Positions 1 through 6,749 of a DNA stretch of 8,458 bases are shown here, piece by piece (position 1 is the first letter of the stretch; the number at the start of each line of letters is the position of its first letter). The notes under the pieces are model-generated. The model was given only the letters and a program-made list of their open reading frames with translations. It was not told the origin of the DNA and searched no databases. The stretch comes from Bacteroidota bacterium (GTDB lineage Bacteria; Bacteroidota; Bacteroidia; Chitinophagales; Saprospiraceae). Location of the stretch: contig QQUB01000266.1 in assembly GCA_008501835.1 (NCBI GenBank), forward strand, positions 1-8,458, read 5' to 3'. The translations under genes and the position numbers were made by a program.

Positions 1-1296
1 GAGATCTTCTATAGTTATGTCTACCCGGGGTTCGCTATTGTTGTATTTTAATGCATTTTCGATCAGGTTGTAAATCACATTGGTCAGGTGAATTCTGTCG
101 CCGGTGATCCTGATCCCATTTTGTGTTGATTGGACATTAACCTTCGCCTTATGCTTTTCAAATTGAAGCTTCATAGAAGAGAGAATGCCTCCTACTAATT
201 CATCCAGGTTGATAGGCTCCGGTCTCAATGTAGGTTCTTTTTGTTCAAACAAGGACATTTTTAATACCTTATCGACCAGGATGGAGAGCCGGTTTAGTTC
301 GTGTTTGGAAATATCCAGGTATTCTTTGGTCCGTTCAGGGTCGGTTTGAGCATCAAAATTACTTAGCGCTTCTATAGCTACACCAACTGTGGTAATGGGT
401 GTTTTAAGTTCATGGGAAATATTGCTGATCAGGTCATTTTTTAATTCCGTTAACTTCCTTTGCCTCTGCAAACTCCTGTTAATAAAGAAAAAGGCAAGGA
501 TGATGCTTCCTAAAAGCAAAAGGGAAAAAAGAAACTCCGGAATCATTTTCCTGAAAATGAACAATCGAAAATTGGGAATTTCCATTGCCAGCGCGTCGCC
601 GGAGAACATATCATGGTAATGTGTCGAAGTCAGTTTTTTTAATGGAGGAAGGTGTTCCAGCGAGTCAGCAAGAACGATAATATTGAAATTGCCGGGCAGT
701 AGTCTTTCATCACCAATGGATTTCCAGATGCGATCGTTTAACAAATCAATGGTGGCGTTCAGTTTTGCAGAATCAGAACTCAGGGAGTCTGTCTCCAGTT
801 CCATATAAAAAGAAATGGAGCCATTCAGTGCATTTGTATTATCCTGGTGCCCTTCAAGTGTTTGAACGCGTATGGTGACGTTGCTGTCAGGGAATTCCCC
901 ACTTCGCTGATCAAACCTTTTTACCATTTTTACAGACATATGGTCAAAAACGGGCAATTCCGGGTTGGACTCTAATGAGTTCATCAACGTATCCTTCCTG
1001 AATTTCGAGACTACAATAGAATCGATCAGGGTTATGGCTCTGCCCGTACTTTCAATGGATGAAAGGCCAATGGTATCGGTAAGTTTCAGGATTACGGGTT
1101 TGTCTCCTGTTTTTCGAAAGAGTTCATCCTCCAAATCCCGGATAGTATTGACAAAAAGGAAATCTGTCTCCCTTTGCAGGGATTCGTATTCATCGAGGTA
1201 AACCCGGTTCAGCCACAGGAAAATGAATACCAGTAGCAGTCCCAGGCTCCCTGCCATGAGATAGGTGTTAGCGGATATTTTTCTTTTTCTACTCAT
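1..1296 (-). CDS. Sensor histidine kinase, C-terminus cut by window edge
   Basis: Read on the minus strand from ATG at 1296, an open frame runs 432 codons to the window edge without a stop. A short basic N-terminus (MSRKRK) precedes a membrane segment at about residues 12-29. A periplasmic region of about 220 residues follows, with no domain I recognise, then a second membrane segment at about 252-271. The dimerisation/phosphoacceptor domain begins near residue 285 and holds the H-box DLISNISHELKTPI, with phosphoacceptor His295. The ATPase domain starts near 385; its N-box NVIYNLIENALKY (Asn414) is visible, but the G-boxes lie beyond the edge. There is no HAMP domain between membrane segment 2 and the H-box. 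The protein should autophosphorylate on His295 and pass phosphate to a response regulator, which by the usual arrangement would be encoded just left of the window. It is divergent from the GLPGLI/barrel genes. The signal sensed is unknown. Confidence 0.93.
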   Translation of the reverse strand, partial: MSRKRKISANTYLMAGSLGLLLVFIFLWLNRVYLDEYESLQRETDFLFVNTIRDLEDELFRKTGDKPVILKLTDTIGLSSIESTGRAITLIDSIVVSKFRKDTLMNSLESNPELPVFDHMSVKMVKRFDQRSGEFPDSNVTIRVQTLEGHQDNTNALNGSISFYMELETDSLSSDSAKLNATIDLLNDRIWKSIGDERLLPGNFNIIVLADSLEHLPPLKKLTSTHYHDMFSGDALAMEIPNFRLFIFRKMIPEFLFSLLLLGSIILAFFFINRSLQRQRKLTELKNDLISNISHELKTPITTVGVAIEALSNFDAQTDPERTKEYLDISKHELNRLSILVDKVLKMSLFEQKEPTLRPEPINLDELVGGILSSMKLQFEKHKAKVNVQSTQNGIRITGDRIHLTNVIYNLIENALKYNNSEPRVDITIEDL

Positions 1297-1401
1297 AAAA
1301 TCAGATGAAGTGCAGGACAAACTTTGAATATAAAATACCTCCGTGGTTTCTACTATGGTATTAGGCTGATGTTTCCTTAGTTCTGCTGCTTTCGGTGTCT
1401 T

Positions 1402-1436
1402 AAACCCCGTAGGTTTCCGTCCCGGATAATTTATCC
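1402..1436 (-). other. Structured stretch in the kinase leader
   Basis: Two adjacent inverted repeats lie in the presumed 5' leader of the kinase. One is AAACC (1402-1406) with GGTTT (1412-1416) around a 5-nt loop. The other is GGATAA (1424-1429) with TTATCC (1431-1436) around one base. They could be RNA hairpins, a protein-binding site or remnants of an interspersed repeat. They do not match a riboswitch class I know. Confidence 0.3.
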
Positions 1437-1467
1437 CAGGTTTTGTCCTATACTTATAAATTCAGCT

Positions 1468-1498
1468 CAAAGCTAAAGTATTCACCGGGCAGAATCAA
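1468..1498 (-). promoter_or_regulatory. Possible promoter for the histidine kinase
   Basis: On the minus strand TAGCTTTG (1475-1468) matches the Bacteroidota -7 consensus TAnnTTTG. A TTG at 1498-1496 lies 20 nt upstream, close to the expected -33 spacing. It would give a leader of about 170 nt before the kinase ATG. The match is to short degenerate motifs, so this is only a candidate. Confidence 0.4.
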
Positions 1499-1503
1499 TT
1501 TCC

Positions 1504-1540
1504 ATTAACGTTAATTAACCTTAAATCAATATTCATTAAC
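1504..1540 (+). promoter_or_regulatory. Phased TTAAC repeats, candidate response-regulator site
   Basis: TTAAC occurs at 1505-1509, 1515-1519 and 1536-1540, so the copies start 10 and 21 bp apart, about one and two helical turns. The first also forms a perfect 12-bp palindrome, ATTAACGTTAAT (1504-1515). The last copy ends 22 bp before the -7 box at 1563, where a -33 element would be expected but none is seen. Tandem direct repeats with helical spacing are typical of OmpR-family regulator sites. Control by the partner of the divergent kinase is inference; the AT-rich composition could also produce such words by chance. Confidence 0.4.
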
Positions 1541-1562
1541 CTAGGCAAGGGGTGGGTAAGCT

Positions 1563-1570
1563 TACTTTTG
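1563..1570 (+). promoter_or_regulatory. -7 promoter box for the GLPGLI/barrel genes
   Basis: TACTTTTG matches the Bacteroidota TAnnTTTG -7 consensus exactly and lies 47 nt upstream of the GLPGLI ATG. No TTTG/TTG is found at the expected -33 distance; CCTAGG and a TTAAC box occupy that place instead. This would fit an activator-dependent promoter. The leader that follows is A/T-rich and has no Shine-Dalgarno sequence. Confidence 0.55.
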
Positions 1571-1617
1571 CAACAGTGTTTGATTGATTAATTATTAAAA
1601 ACATAAAAATTCTGAAA

Positions 1618-2367
1618 ATGCAAAAGTTATTTTTTCTGCTCGTGTTGATTTTACCCGGATTGGCACTTGCCCAAAACAATGAAGGGGAAATCGTTTACAA
1701 CCAAACTATAAAACTGGAAATTAACCTTCCGGAAGGCCATGAAGATATGGCGGCTTCTTTACCCAGTGAGCAAACTTCTGAAATGTTGCTGTATTTCACC
1801 CCCAAGGAATCGTTGTACCAAAACGCTCCGGAGGACGAACAGGAAGATGATGTAGTGGAAGCTGGTGACGGCAATGTGCAGGTCAGAATGGTGATCATGC
1901 GTCCCAGTGAAAATAAACTGTATAAAGACCTGGCTAAAGCACAAAAGGTGCAAAAAGAAGAATTTTTCGGAAAGTTGTTCCTCATTTCAGGAGACCTGGA
2001 AAAATTCCCTTGGAAACTGACCGGTGAGACGAAAAAGGTCCTTGACTTCAATTGCCAGCAGGCTGTTTTCTCTGATGACGAAAGGAAGGTTGAAGTGTGG
2101 TTTACACCTGAGATCCCCGTATCAAGTGGTCCTGGTGAGTATGGCCAGTTACCTGGAATGATCCTCGAAGTTTCCATCGATGATGGCCAGCGCCACATTG
2201 TAGCCGACAAGGTTAACTTCAAAACTTTGGAGGAAGGGACGATCGTAGCCCCTAAAAAAGGGAAAAAAGTTACTGCGGAAGAATTTGAAGCCATCCAGGA
2301 AGCCAAAATGAAAGAAATGGAAGAAGAGATGGGCGGCGGCGGAATGAGAATCAGAATTAGAAATTAA
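1618..2367 (+). CDS. GLPGLI family secreted protein
   Basis: This is a 249-residue protein of the Bacteroidota GLPGLI family, whose biochemical role is not known to me. A signal peptide covers residues 1-18 (hydrophobic core FFLLVLILPGLALA, AxA site before Gln19), so it is exported. The mature part opens with GEIVYNQTIKLEIN, the usual first strand of the family. The name-giving motif appears as GQLPGMIL at about 176-183, after the WFTPEIPVSSGPGEYG stretch typical of these proteins. The tail is unusual: an acidic, Met-rich helix (about 219-238) leads into MGGGGMRIRIRN, ending at the stop. The start is the first ATG after an A-rich leader and gives a proper signal peptide. The barrel protein gene follows 108 bp downstream on the same strand, a common partnership for this family, so the two are probably co-transcribed. 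A 203-codon antisense open frame over it is a shadow. Confidence 0.9.
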   Translation: MQKLFFLLVLILPGLALAQNNEGEIVYNQTIKLEINLPEGHEDMAASLPSEQTSEMLLYFTPKESLYQNAPEDEQEDDVVEAGDGNVQVRMVIMRPSENKLYKDLAKAQKVQKEEFFGKLFLISGDLEKFPWKLTGETKKVLDFNCQQAVFSDDERKVEVWFTPEIPVSSGPGEYGQLPGMILEVSIDDGQRHIVADKVNFKTLEEGTIVAPKKGKKVTAEEFEAIQEAKMKEMEEEMGGGGMRIRIRN

Positions 2368-2380
2368 AAAAATTTTACGA

Positions 2381-2466
2381 GTTGCGGGTTTCAAGTTACG
2401 AGTTTGGTGCCCTGTTAATTAAACGCGTTCTCACCAACCCGAAACCCGTAACGCGTAACCCGAAAC
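2381..2466 (+). repeat. Intercistronic hairpin and CCCGAAAC/CCCGTAAC repeats
   Basis: GTTGCGGGTTTC (2381-2392) pairs with GAAACCCGTAAC (2441-2452) over 12 bp with one G-U pair. GTTTGGTG (2402-2409) pairs with CACCAACC (2432-2439) with one mismatch; a 9-nt bulge separates the two stems and the loop is about 22 nt. AACCCGAAAC is also repeated directly at 2436-2445 and 2457-2466. The whole gap between the two genes is thus built of drifting variants of one word and its complement. No poly-U tract follows, so it is less likely a simple terminator than a stability or attenuation element, or junk of the kind seen between Bacteroidota genes. Confidence 0.55.
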
Positions 2467-2475
2467 AAAAGAAAT

Positions 2476-5256
2476 ATGAATCACCTGACGACTTTCATAC
2501 TACTCCTCTTTTCCTTTGCTGCAGTTGGACAAAGTTCTACTGCCCTGAACGGAAAAGTTGTTGATGACCAGCTCAATCCTCTGATGGGGGCAACGGTCGT
2601 ATTACTCCAACAAGCCGATTCCGTAATAGCGAAATTCAATATTACGGATGAGGCAGGAGATTTTAAATTAACCAAAGTTCCCGCCGGGGACTACATTTTA
2701 CAAGTGACCTATTTGGGTTATGCAAATTATAGTAAACCAATAACTCTGGAGGCTGAAAAGTCTGTGACCTCCATGGGCAGTATTGTGATGTTACCGGCTT
2801 CAGCCGTTCTGGATGAAGTGGAAATAAAGGCAGAACATATCCCAATGGTTGTTAATGGGGACACATTGGAATACAATACAGCTGCTTTTGATGTTAAGCC
2901 AAACGAAGATGTTGAAGAACTGTTGAAAAAACTTCCCGGTATCGAAGTGAACCGTGATGGAAGCATCAAGGCCCAGGGAGAGGATGTAGACAGGGTAATG
3001 GTAGATGGCAAGGAGTTCTTTGGAGGGGACCCGACCATTGCCACAAGGAACCTTCCAGCAGATGCGGTTGACAAGGTCCAGGTTTTTGACAAGCAATCTG
3101 AGATGGCTGAATTTTCAGGTATCGACGATGGCATGGAGGAGAAGACCATCAATCTGGAACTAAAAGAAGATAAGAAGAAAGGATATTTCGGAAACGCAAC
3201 AGCCGGATACGGAACAGATGATCGCTATCAGGGGAAATTCAATATTAACCGTTTTGGAAAAAAGACCCAGCTTTCCGCCATTGGAATGGCGAATAATGTA
3301 AATGACCAGGGATTCTCCTTTAATGATTATATCAACTTCATGGGAGGTTTGGGGAACTTTATGTCGGGCGGCGGAATGCGCATCACTCTTGACAGTGACG
3401 GTGCCGGTTTGCCATTAAATCTGAATGGTCAGGACGGGATTACCACTACCAGAGCAGGAGGAGTCAATATGAATACCGACTTTACTGATGAGACCGAGTT
3501 GAATGCCAGTTATTTTTATAATAATGCTCAAAACGATCTAAACCGAACTGTAAGTCGCCAAAATTTGTTGGGAGACGAGAGTTTTTCCACTGAAGAAGAA
3601 AGTGACCGAATTACTACCAGGTCCAACCATCGGTTGAACTTTACGCTCAGGCATGAGATCGATTCCATGCAGAACCTTACTTTTCGGGGAAATGGTTCTT
3701 TAAATAATTCCCGGTTGGATAATATCGGGAACAATCAAACTTTTTCCAATAGCGGGTTAGCCAACCGAAGTTTCAAAGATTATTTCACCACGCAGGATGG
3801 CTATCAATACAGCAGCAGCCTCATTTACCGACGTAAGTTTGGAAAACCGGGAAGAATTTTTTCCGGCAATCTGTCTTACCAGCAGGATGGCAGTAATCAA
3901 ACGGGATCCATTTTTTCAGTCAATGATTTTTTTGACGGAGGAGTGCTTCCATCCTTTTCGGATACTATTGATCAGCGGCAGGTGTATGATTCCCAAAAAG
4001 CTGGTTTTGGCTTTAGAGTTTCCTATACCGAACCCTTGGGTAAAGGGAAGTACCTGGAACTCAATGCTTCCCGCCAGCAATATCAAAATGAGCAGCTGAA
4101 GGAATTTTTCGATCTTTTCTCCGGAGAAGAAGTAAGGAACGACTTGTTGAGTAATCAATATACGGTGGATTATATCTATAACCGGGCAGGGACGAATTTC
4201 CGATACAATACGAAGAAGATGAACTTTAATGCCGGGGTAAGTCTGCAGCAGGCATTGTTGCACGGGCAAATCCTTAATGAAAGGGATCCGATAACAGGCG
4301 AATTCATCTACTTGTTGCCATCGCTTTCGCTTAGGTACGATTTCAAAACGACCAAAAACCTGTCGCTGGATTATAGAACAGAAGTACGGGAACCTACTAT
4401 CCAGGAATTACAACCGGTAATCGATAACAGCAATCCGTTGAATATTTACGAAGGTAATCCGGATCTGAGACCAGAATACACGCATCGCCTGAACGCCTTT
4501 TTTATGATCTACGACCAGTTTAGTTTTACGAACTTTTATGTGAATGCCATGGCCGCATATACTCAGGATAAAATCACAACTGCTCAAAGTGTGGATGAAT
4601 TATTCCGTCGCTATTCCCGTCCTTTGAATGTAGAAGATGATTTCAGGTTGCAGGGAACAGTCTCGTTCAGTACACCGATCAGGCCCATAAAAACCAGGAT
4701 CAGTTTAACTTCTGACCTGTCCTACAACCGTGGAATTTTATATGTCAATGGCATCAAAAACAATACGCAGTTCAATACCGCATCATTTGACCTTAGTCTG
4801 GATAATCGGAAAAAAGAAGTTGTTGATATGACTGTTGGAGCCAATTTTGAATTCAACAATTCGAAATATTCTGTCAGCGAACAGTTTAATCAGTTTTTTA
4901 CCAGACAAACCTATTATGTTGATTTTGCATTGGAACTGGCCGATAAATGGAATTTCAATTCTTCCTTTGATTACCAGGTTTATTCAGATGAATCTTTTGG
5001 TAAACAGCAAGGGATCCCTTTGTGGACAGCATCCTTGTCCCGTTATGTTTTGAAGCAAAAAGGAGAGATCAAGTTGGCTGTTTTTGATATCCTCAATAAA
5101 AACGTTGGAATCAACAGAATTAGCCAGTTGAACTATACTCAGGAAGAGAGAATTTTGTCTTTAAGGAGGTACTTTATGCTGAGTTTTGCTTATTCCATCA
5201 CAGGGTTTGATAGTGAACACGGTGGGCTGGATGTCCAGGTTAGCCGTAGGCGATAA
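2476..5256 (+). CDS. Outer-membrane beta-barrel protein, TonB-receptor-like
   Basis: The product has 926 residues. A signal peptide (about 1-18, ending AAVGQ) is followed by a carboxypeptidase-regulatory-like domain at about 22-107 (LNGKVVDDQLNPLMGATVVL, then PAGDYILQVTYLGY). Next comes a stretch resembling a TonB box, VLDEVEI (111-117), and a plug-like domain at about 125-235 (VEELLKKLPGIEVNRDG; VMVDGKEFFGGDP). From about 240 to the end are alternating strands and loops rich in Asn, Tyr and Phe, as in the outer-membrane protein beta-barrel family typical of Bacteroidota (OMP_b-brl_3 type). A Gly/Met-rich segment lies at about 288-302. The last residues are basic (SRRR) rather than aromatic. 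It should sit in the outer membrane; the substrate is unknown, and whether it uses TonB is not proven. The ATG gives a clean signal peptide and has no Shine-Dalgarno sequence. It is probably co-transcribed with the GLPGLI gene. Confidence 0.9.
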   Translation: MNHLTTFILLLFSFAAVGQSSTALNGKVVDDQLNPLMGATVVLLQQADSVIAKFNITDEAGDFKLTKVPAGDYILQVTYLGYANYSKPITLEAEKSVTSMGSIVMLPASAVLDEVEIKAEHIPMVVNGDTLEYNTAAFDVKPNEDVEELLKKLPGIEVNRDGSIKAQGEDVDRVMVDGKEFFGGDPTIATRNLPADAVDKVQVFDKQSEMAEFSGIDDGMEEKTINLELKEDKKKGYFGNATAGYGTDDRYQGKFNINRFGKKTQLSAIGMANNVNDQGFSFNDYINFMGGLGNFMSGGGMRITLDSDGAGLPLNLNGQDGITTTRAGGVNMNTDFTDETELNASYFYNNAQNDLNRTVSRQNLLGDESFSTEEESDRITTRSNHRLNFTLRHEIDSMQNLTFRGNGSLNNSRLDNIGNNQTFSNSGLANRSFKDYFTTQDGYQYSSSLIYRRKFGKPGRIFSGNLSYQQDGSNQTGSIFSVNDFFDGGVLPSFSDTIDQRQVYDSQKAGFGFRVSYTEPLGKGKYLELNASRQQYQNEQLKEFFDLFSGEEVRNDLLSNQYTVDYIYNRAGTNFRYNTKKMNFNAGVSLQQALLHGQILNERDPITGEFIYLLPSLSLRYDFKTTKNLSLDYRTEVREPTIQELQPVIDNSNPLNIYEGNPDLRPEYTHRLNAFFMIYDQFSFTNFYVNAMAAYTQDKITTAQSVDELFRRYSRPLNVEDDFRLQGTVSFSTPIRPIKTRISLTSDLSYNRGILYVNGIKNNTQFNTASFDLSLDNRKKEVVDMTVGANFEFNNSKYSVSEQFNQFFTRQTYYVDFALELADKWNFNSSFDYQVYSDESFGKQQGIPLWTASLSRYVLKQKGEIKLAVFDILNKNVGINRISQLNYTQEERILSLRRYFMLSFAYSITGFDSEHGGLDVQVSRRR

Positions 5257-5258
5257 TG

Positions 5259-5278
5259 TAGCACGGACTTTAGTCTGT
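5259..5278 (+). repeat. Interspersed-type hairpin after the barrel gene
   Basis: Three bases after the barrel stop codon, ACGGACT (5263-5269) and AGTCTGT (5272-5278) form an inverted repeat with one G-U pair. It is preceded by TAGC. The form TAGCACGGACTTTAGTC resembles short palindromes that I recall scattered between genes in Bacteroidota. It may stabilise the 3' end of the transcript. It has no T tract and is a poor terminator. Confidence 0.45.
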
Positions 5279-5290
5279 AATATGCAGAAG

Positions 5291-5361
5291 AGTACCAGTA
5301 CCAGTTTGCAGTACCAGACAAGAATCCACAGTCTTCGGCTCACAGTCTTCAGTTTGCAGTA
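5291..5361 (+). repeat. CAGT-rich degenerate repeats
   Basis: Short words recur here: CAGTTTGCAGTA at 5302-5313 and 5350-5361, CACAGTCTTC at 5327-5336 and 5341-5350, and AGTACCAG at 5291-5298 and 5311-5318. The stretch codes for nothing convincing. Spacing and length are irregular, so it is not CRISPR. It looks like slippage-derived intergenic sequence. From 5362 to 5425 I see nothing else. Confidence 0.6.
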
Positions 5362-5425
5362 GCAATTTGGAGGATTTGGGGAGAGTAGATTATGGATGTC
5401 AAATGAAATAATGTGTCAATTTTGT

Positions 5426-5467
5426 CAAATCCCCGGAGTGTCTTCTTTAGACTATCCCGGGGATTTG
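5426..5467. terminator. Two-way terminator hairpin
   Basis: CAAATCCCCGG (5426-5436) and CCGGGGATTTG (5457-5467) are a perfect 11-bp inverted repeat. The 20-nt interval can itself pair GTCT (5440-5443) with AGAC (5449-5452). CTGTTTTATCCCTTTT follows on the plus strand and ACAAAATTG on the minus strand, so it could act both ways. It lies about 170 bp after the barrel gene and before the CNNM gene, and shows that the GTG at 5413 is unlikely to be a real start. From 5468 to 5592 I see nothing clear. Confidence 0.75.
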
Positions 5468-5592
5468 CTGTTTTATCCCTTTTCTTGTATTATCAACCCC
5501 AAATTTTCCCTGATCCGTCGACAAAAACCAGTAGGAAAGCTATTATTCTGATATTCATAAGGCCTGAAAATGCAATAAATCCTCAAAATGCT

Positions 5593-5600
5593 TATTTTTG
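5593..5600 (+). promoter_or_regulatory. -7-like box abutting the CNNM start codon
   Basis: TATTTTTG fits TAnnTTTG and ends 4 nt before the ATG at 5605. If used, transcription would begin at or next to the start codon, giving a leaderless mRNA. No -33 TTTG is visible at the normal distance. It may be a chance match in T-rich sequence. Confidence 0.3.
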
Positions 5601-5604
5601 GCGG

Positions 5605-6675
5605 ATGGGATATTTGATTGCATTTTTTATTCTTTCGATCGCATTTTCTTTTTTATGTTCGGTGCTTGAGGCTGTATTGCTGAGTATCACTCCTCGTTTT
5701 ATCAGCCAGGAGGTCAATAAAGGAGGAGCGGTTGGGGAAGCACTTCAGGAATATAAAAAAGACATTGACCGCCCCTTGTCAGCTATTTTAACGCTAAATA
5801 CAATTGCACACACTGTGGGTGCAATAGGGGTTGGGGCCCAGGCAGGAAAATTGTTCGGGTCAAATTATCTTAATTTATTCGGCTTAAAATTGTCCGTTGA
5901 AGGCCTTATCGCTGTGTTTATGACCCTGGCAATTCTCATCGTTTCTGAGATCATTCCTAAAACTATAGGTGCCAATAACTGGAGAGCTCTAACGCCTTTT
6001 ACCGTAAATACGCTGAAGGTAATCATGTTTATTCTGGCTCCATTGGTATGGGTCAGCCAGTTAATTACCAGGAACCTTAAAAGTGAAAAAGAAAAGAGCG
6101 TTTTCAGTCGACGTGATTTTGCTGCCTTAGCTCATGAAGGAAAAGAAGGTGGCTCATTAGCTCATAGCGAGTACCGTATAATCACCAATCTGCTTGGTCT
6201 GGATAAATTGACTGTTCGGGATATTATGACCCCCAGAACGGTAATGACAATCGCTGATGCAAACGAAACGCTGGAAGAGTTTTTCAAAAATCACAATCCA
6301 TTACCTTTCTCCCGTATCCCCGTTTATGAGGATATGGATGAGTTCTCCGGTATGATCCTGAAAGATGACCTGCTCCTTGAGATGGTGGATGGTAACAATA
6401 AAAAGAAATTAAAGGATATTGCCAAGCCTCTGCTCTATGTAAAGGATTCGGCACCCCTGCCTCAGTTTTTTGAAGAATTGTCTTCCAACAGTGCCCACAT
6501 GGCCCTCGTGGTGGACGAATTCGGAAGTACCGTAGGTTTGGTGACCATGGAGGATCTTCTGGAAACGATCATCGGTGTGGAGATCACCGATGAATCTGAT
6601 GCCGTGGAAGATCTAAGAAAATTCGCCCGCGAAAGATGGGAAGAGCGCGCCAAACGCCTCGGCGTTCTTGAATAA
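5605..6675 (+). CDS. CNNM/CBS-pair membrane protein (CorB/CorC/HlyC superfamily)
   Basis: This is a 356-residue inner-membrane protein. A CNNM transmembrane domain spans about 1-170: membrane segments at about 4-26, 58-80, 99-118 and 132-154, with CSVLEAVLLS in the first (Ser19, Glu22), LNTIAHTVGA in the second and the hallmark SEIIPK at 114-119. A cytosolic CBS pair follows at about 205-327, opening with the conserved DIMTPRT and closing with VVDEFGSTVGLVTMEDLLETIIG. Relatives take part in magnesium or other divalent-cation transport, or resistance; the cation is not evident here. It ends 29 residues after the CBS pair in a charged helix and lacks the CorC/HlyC C-terminal domain found in longer members such as GldE. 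I chose the ATG at 5605 because it starts directly with the family's first membrane helix. The in-frame GTG at 5413 would add 64 unrelated residues across the terminator hairpin. It appears monocistronic. Confidence 0.9.
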   Translation: MGYLIAFFILSIAFSFLCSVLEAVLLSITPRFISQEVNKGGAVGEALQEYKKDIDRPLSAILTLNTIAHTVGAIGVGAQAGKLFGSNYLNLFGLKLSVEGLIAVFMTLAILIVSEIIPKTIGANNWRALTPFTVNTLKVIMFILAPLVWVSQLITRNLKSEKEKSVFSRRDFAALAHEGKEGGSLAHSEYRIITNLLGLDKLTVRDIMTPRTVMTIADANETLEEFFKNHNPLPFSRIPVYEDMDEFSGMILKDDLLLEMVDGNNKKKLKDIAKPLLYVKDSAPLPQFFEELSSNSAHMALVVDEFGSTVGLVTMEDLLETIIGVEITDESDAVEDLRKFARERWEERAKRLGVLE

Positions 6676-6677
6676 CT

Positions 6678-6708
6678 GTCTTGACACGATTTTAAGGATA
6701 ATAAGATT
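6678..6708 (+). repeat. Left inverted-repeat end of the GxxExxY cassette
   Basis: GTCTTGACACGATT is followed by TTAAGGATAATAAGATT. It is the mirror of the right end at 7207-7246 but lacks about 8 bases between the outer block and the AGGATAA block, so the two ends are related, not identical. Confidence 0.5.
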
Positions 6709-6719
6709 AATATGATGAA

Positions 6720-6749
6720 TTCGATGACTTTTTATGAAAAGTCATCGAA
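6720..6749. terminator. Hairpin between convergent CNNM and GxxExxY genes
   Basis: TTCGATGACTTTT (6720-6732) and AAAAGTCATCGAA (6737-6749) form a perfect 13-bp inverted repeat around TATG. It overlaps the last codons of the GxxExxY gene, which encode FDDFS, and includes its stop codon. It sits between converging genes and carries T runs in its arms, so it may end transcription both ways. The U tract outside the stem is weak. Confidence 0.55.

Noticed and set aside
389..1201. Two plus-strand open frames (389-619 and 965-1201)
   Set aside because: They are antisense to the histidine kinase, whose H-box, N-box and membrane segments are continuous across both.
1695..2306. 203-codon open frame antisense to the GLPGLI gene
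   Set aside because: The composition is Ser/Pro/Phe-rich with no domain, and the opposite frame encodes a clear GLPGLI protein with signal peptide.
2382..2564. 60-codon open frame across the GLPGLI/barrel gap
   Set aside because: It is made of the intergenic repeat and overlaps the barrel signal peptide in another frame.
5291..5361. Short repeats considered as a CRISPR array
   Set aside because: Units are 8-12 bp, irregular in spacing and content, with no spacers and no cas genes.
5413..5604. N-terminal extension of the CNNM protein from a GTG at 5413
   Set aside because: It crosses a perfect 11-bp terminator hairpin, adds 64 residues unlike the family, and the ATG at 5605 begins directly with the first membrane helix.
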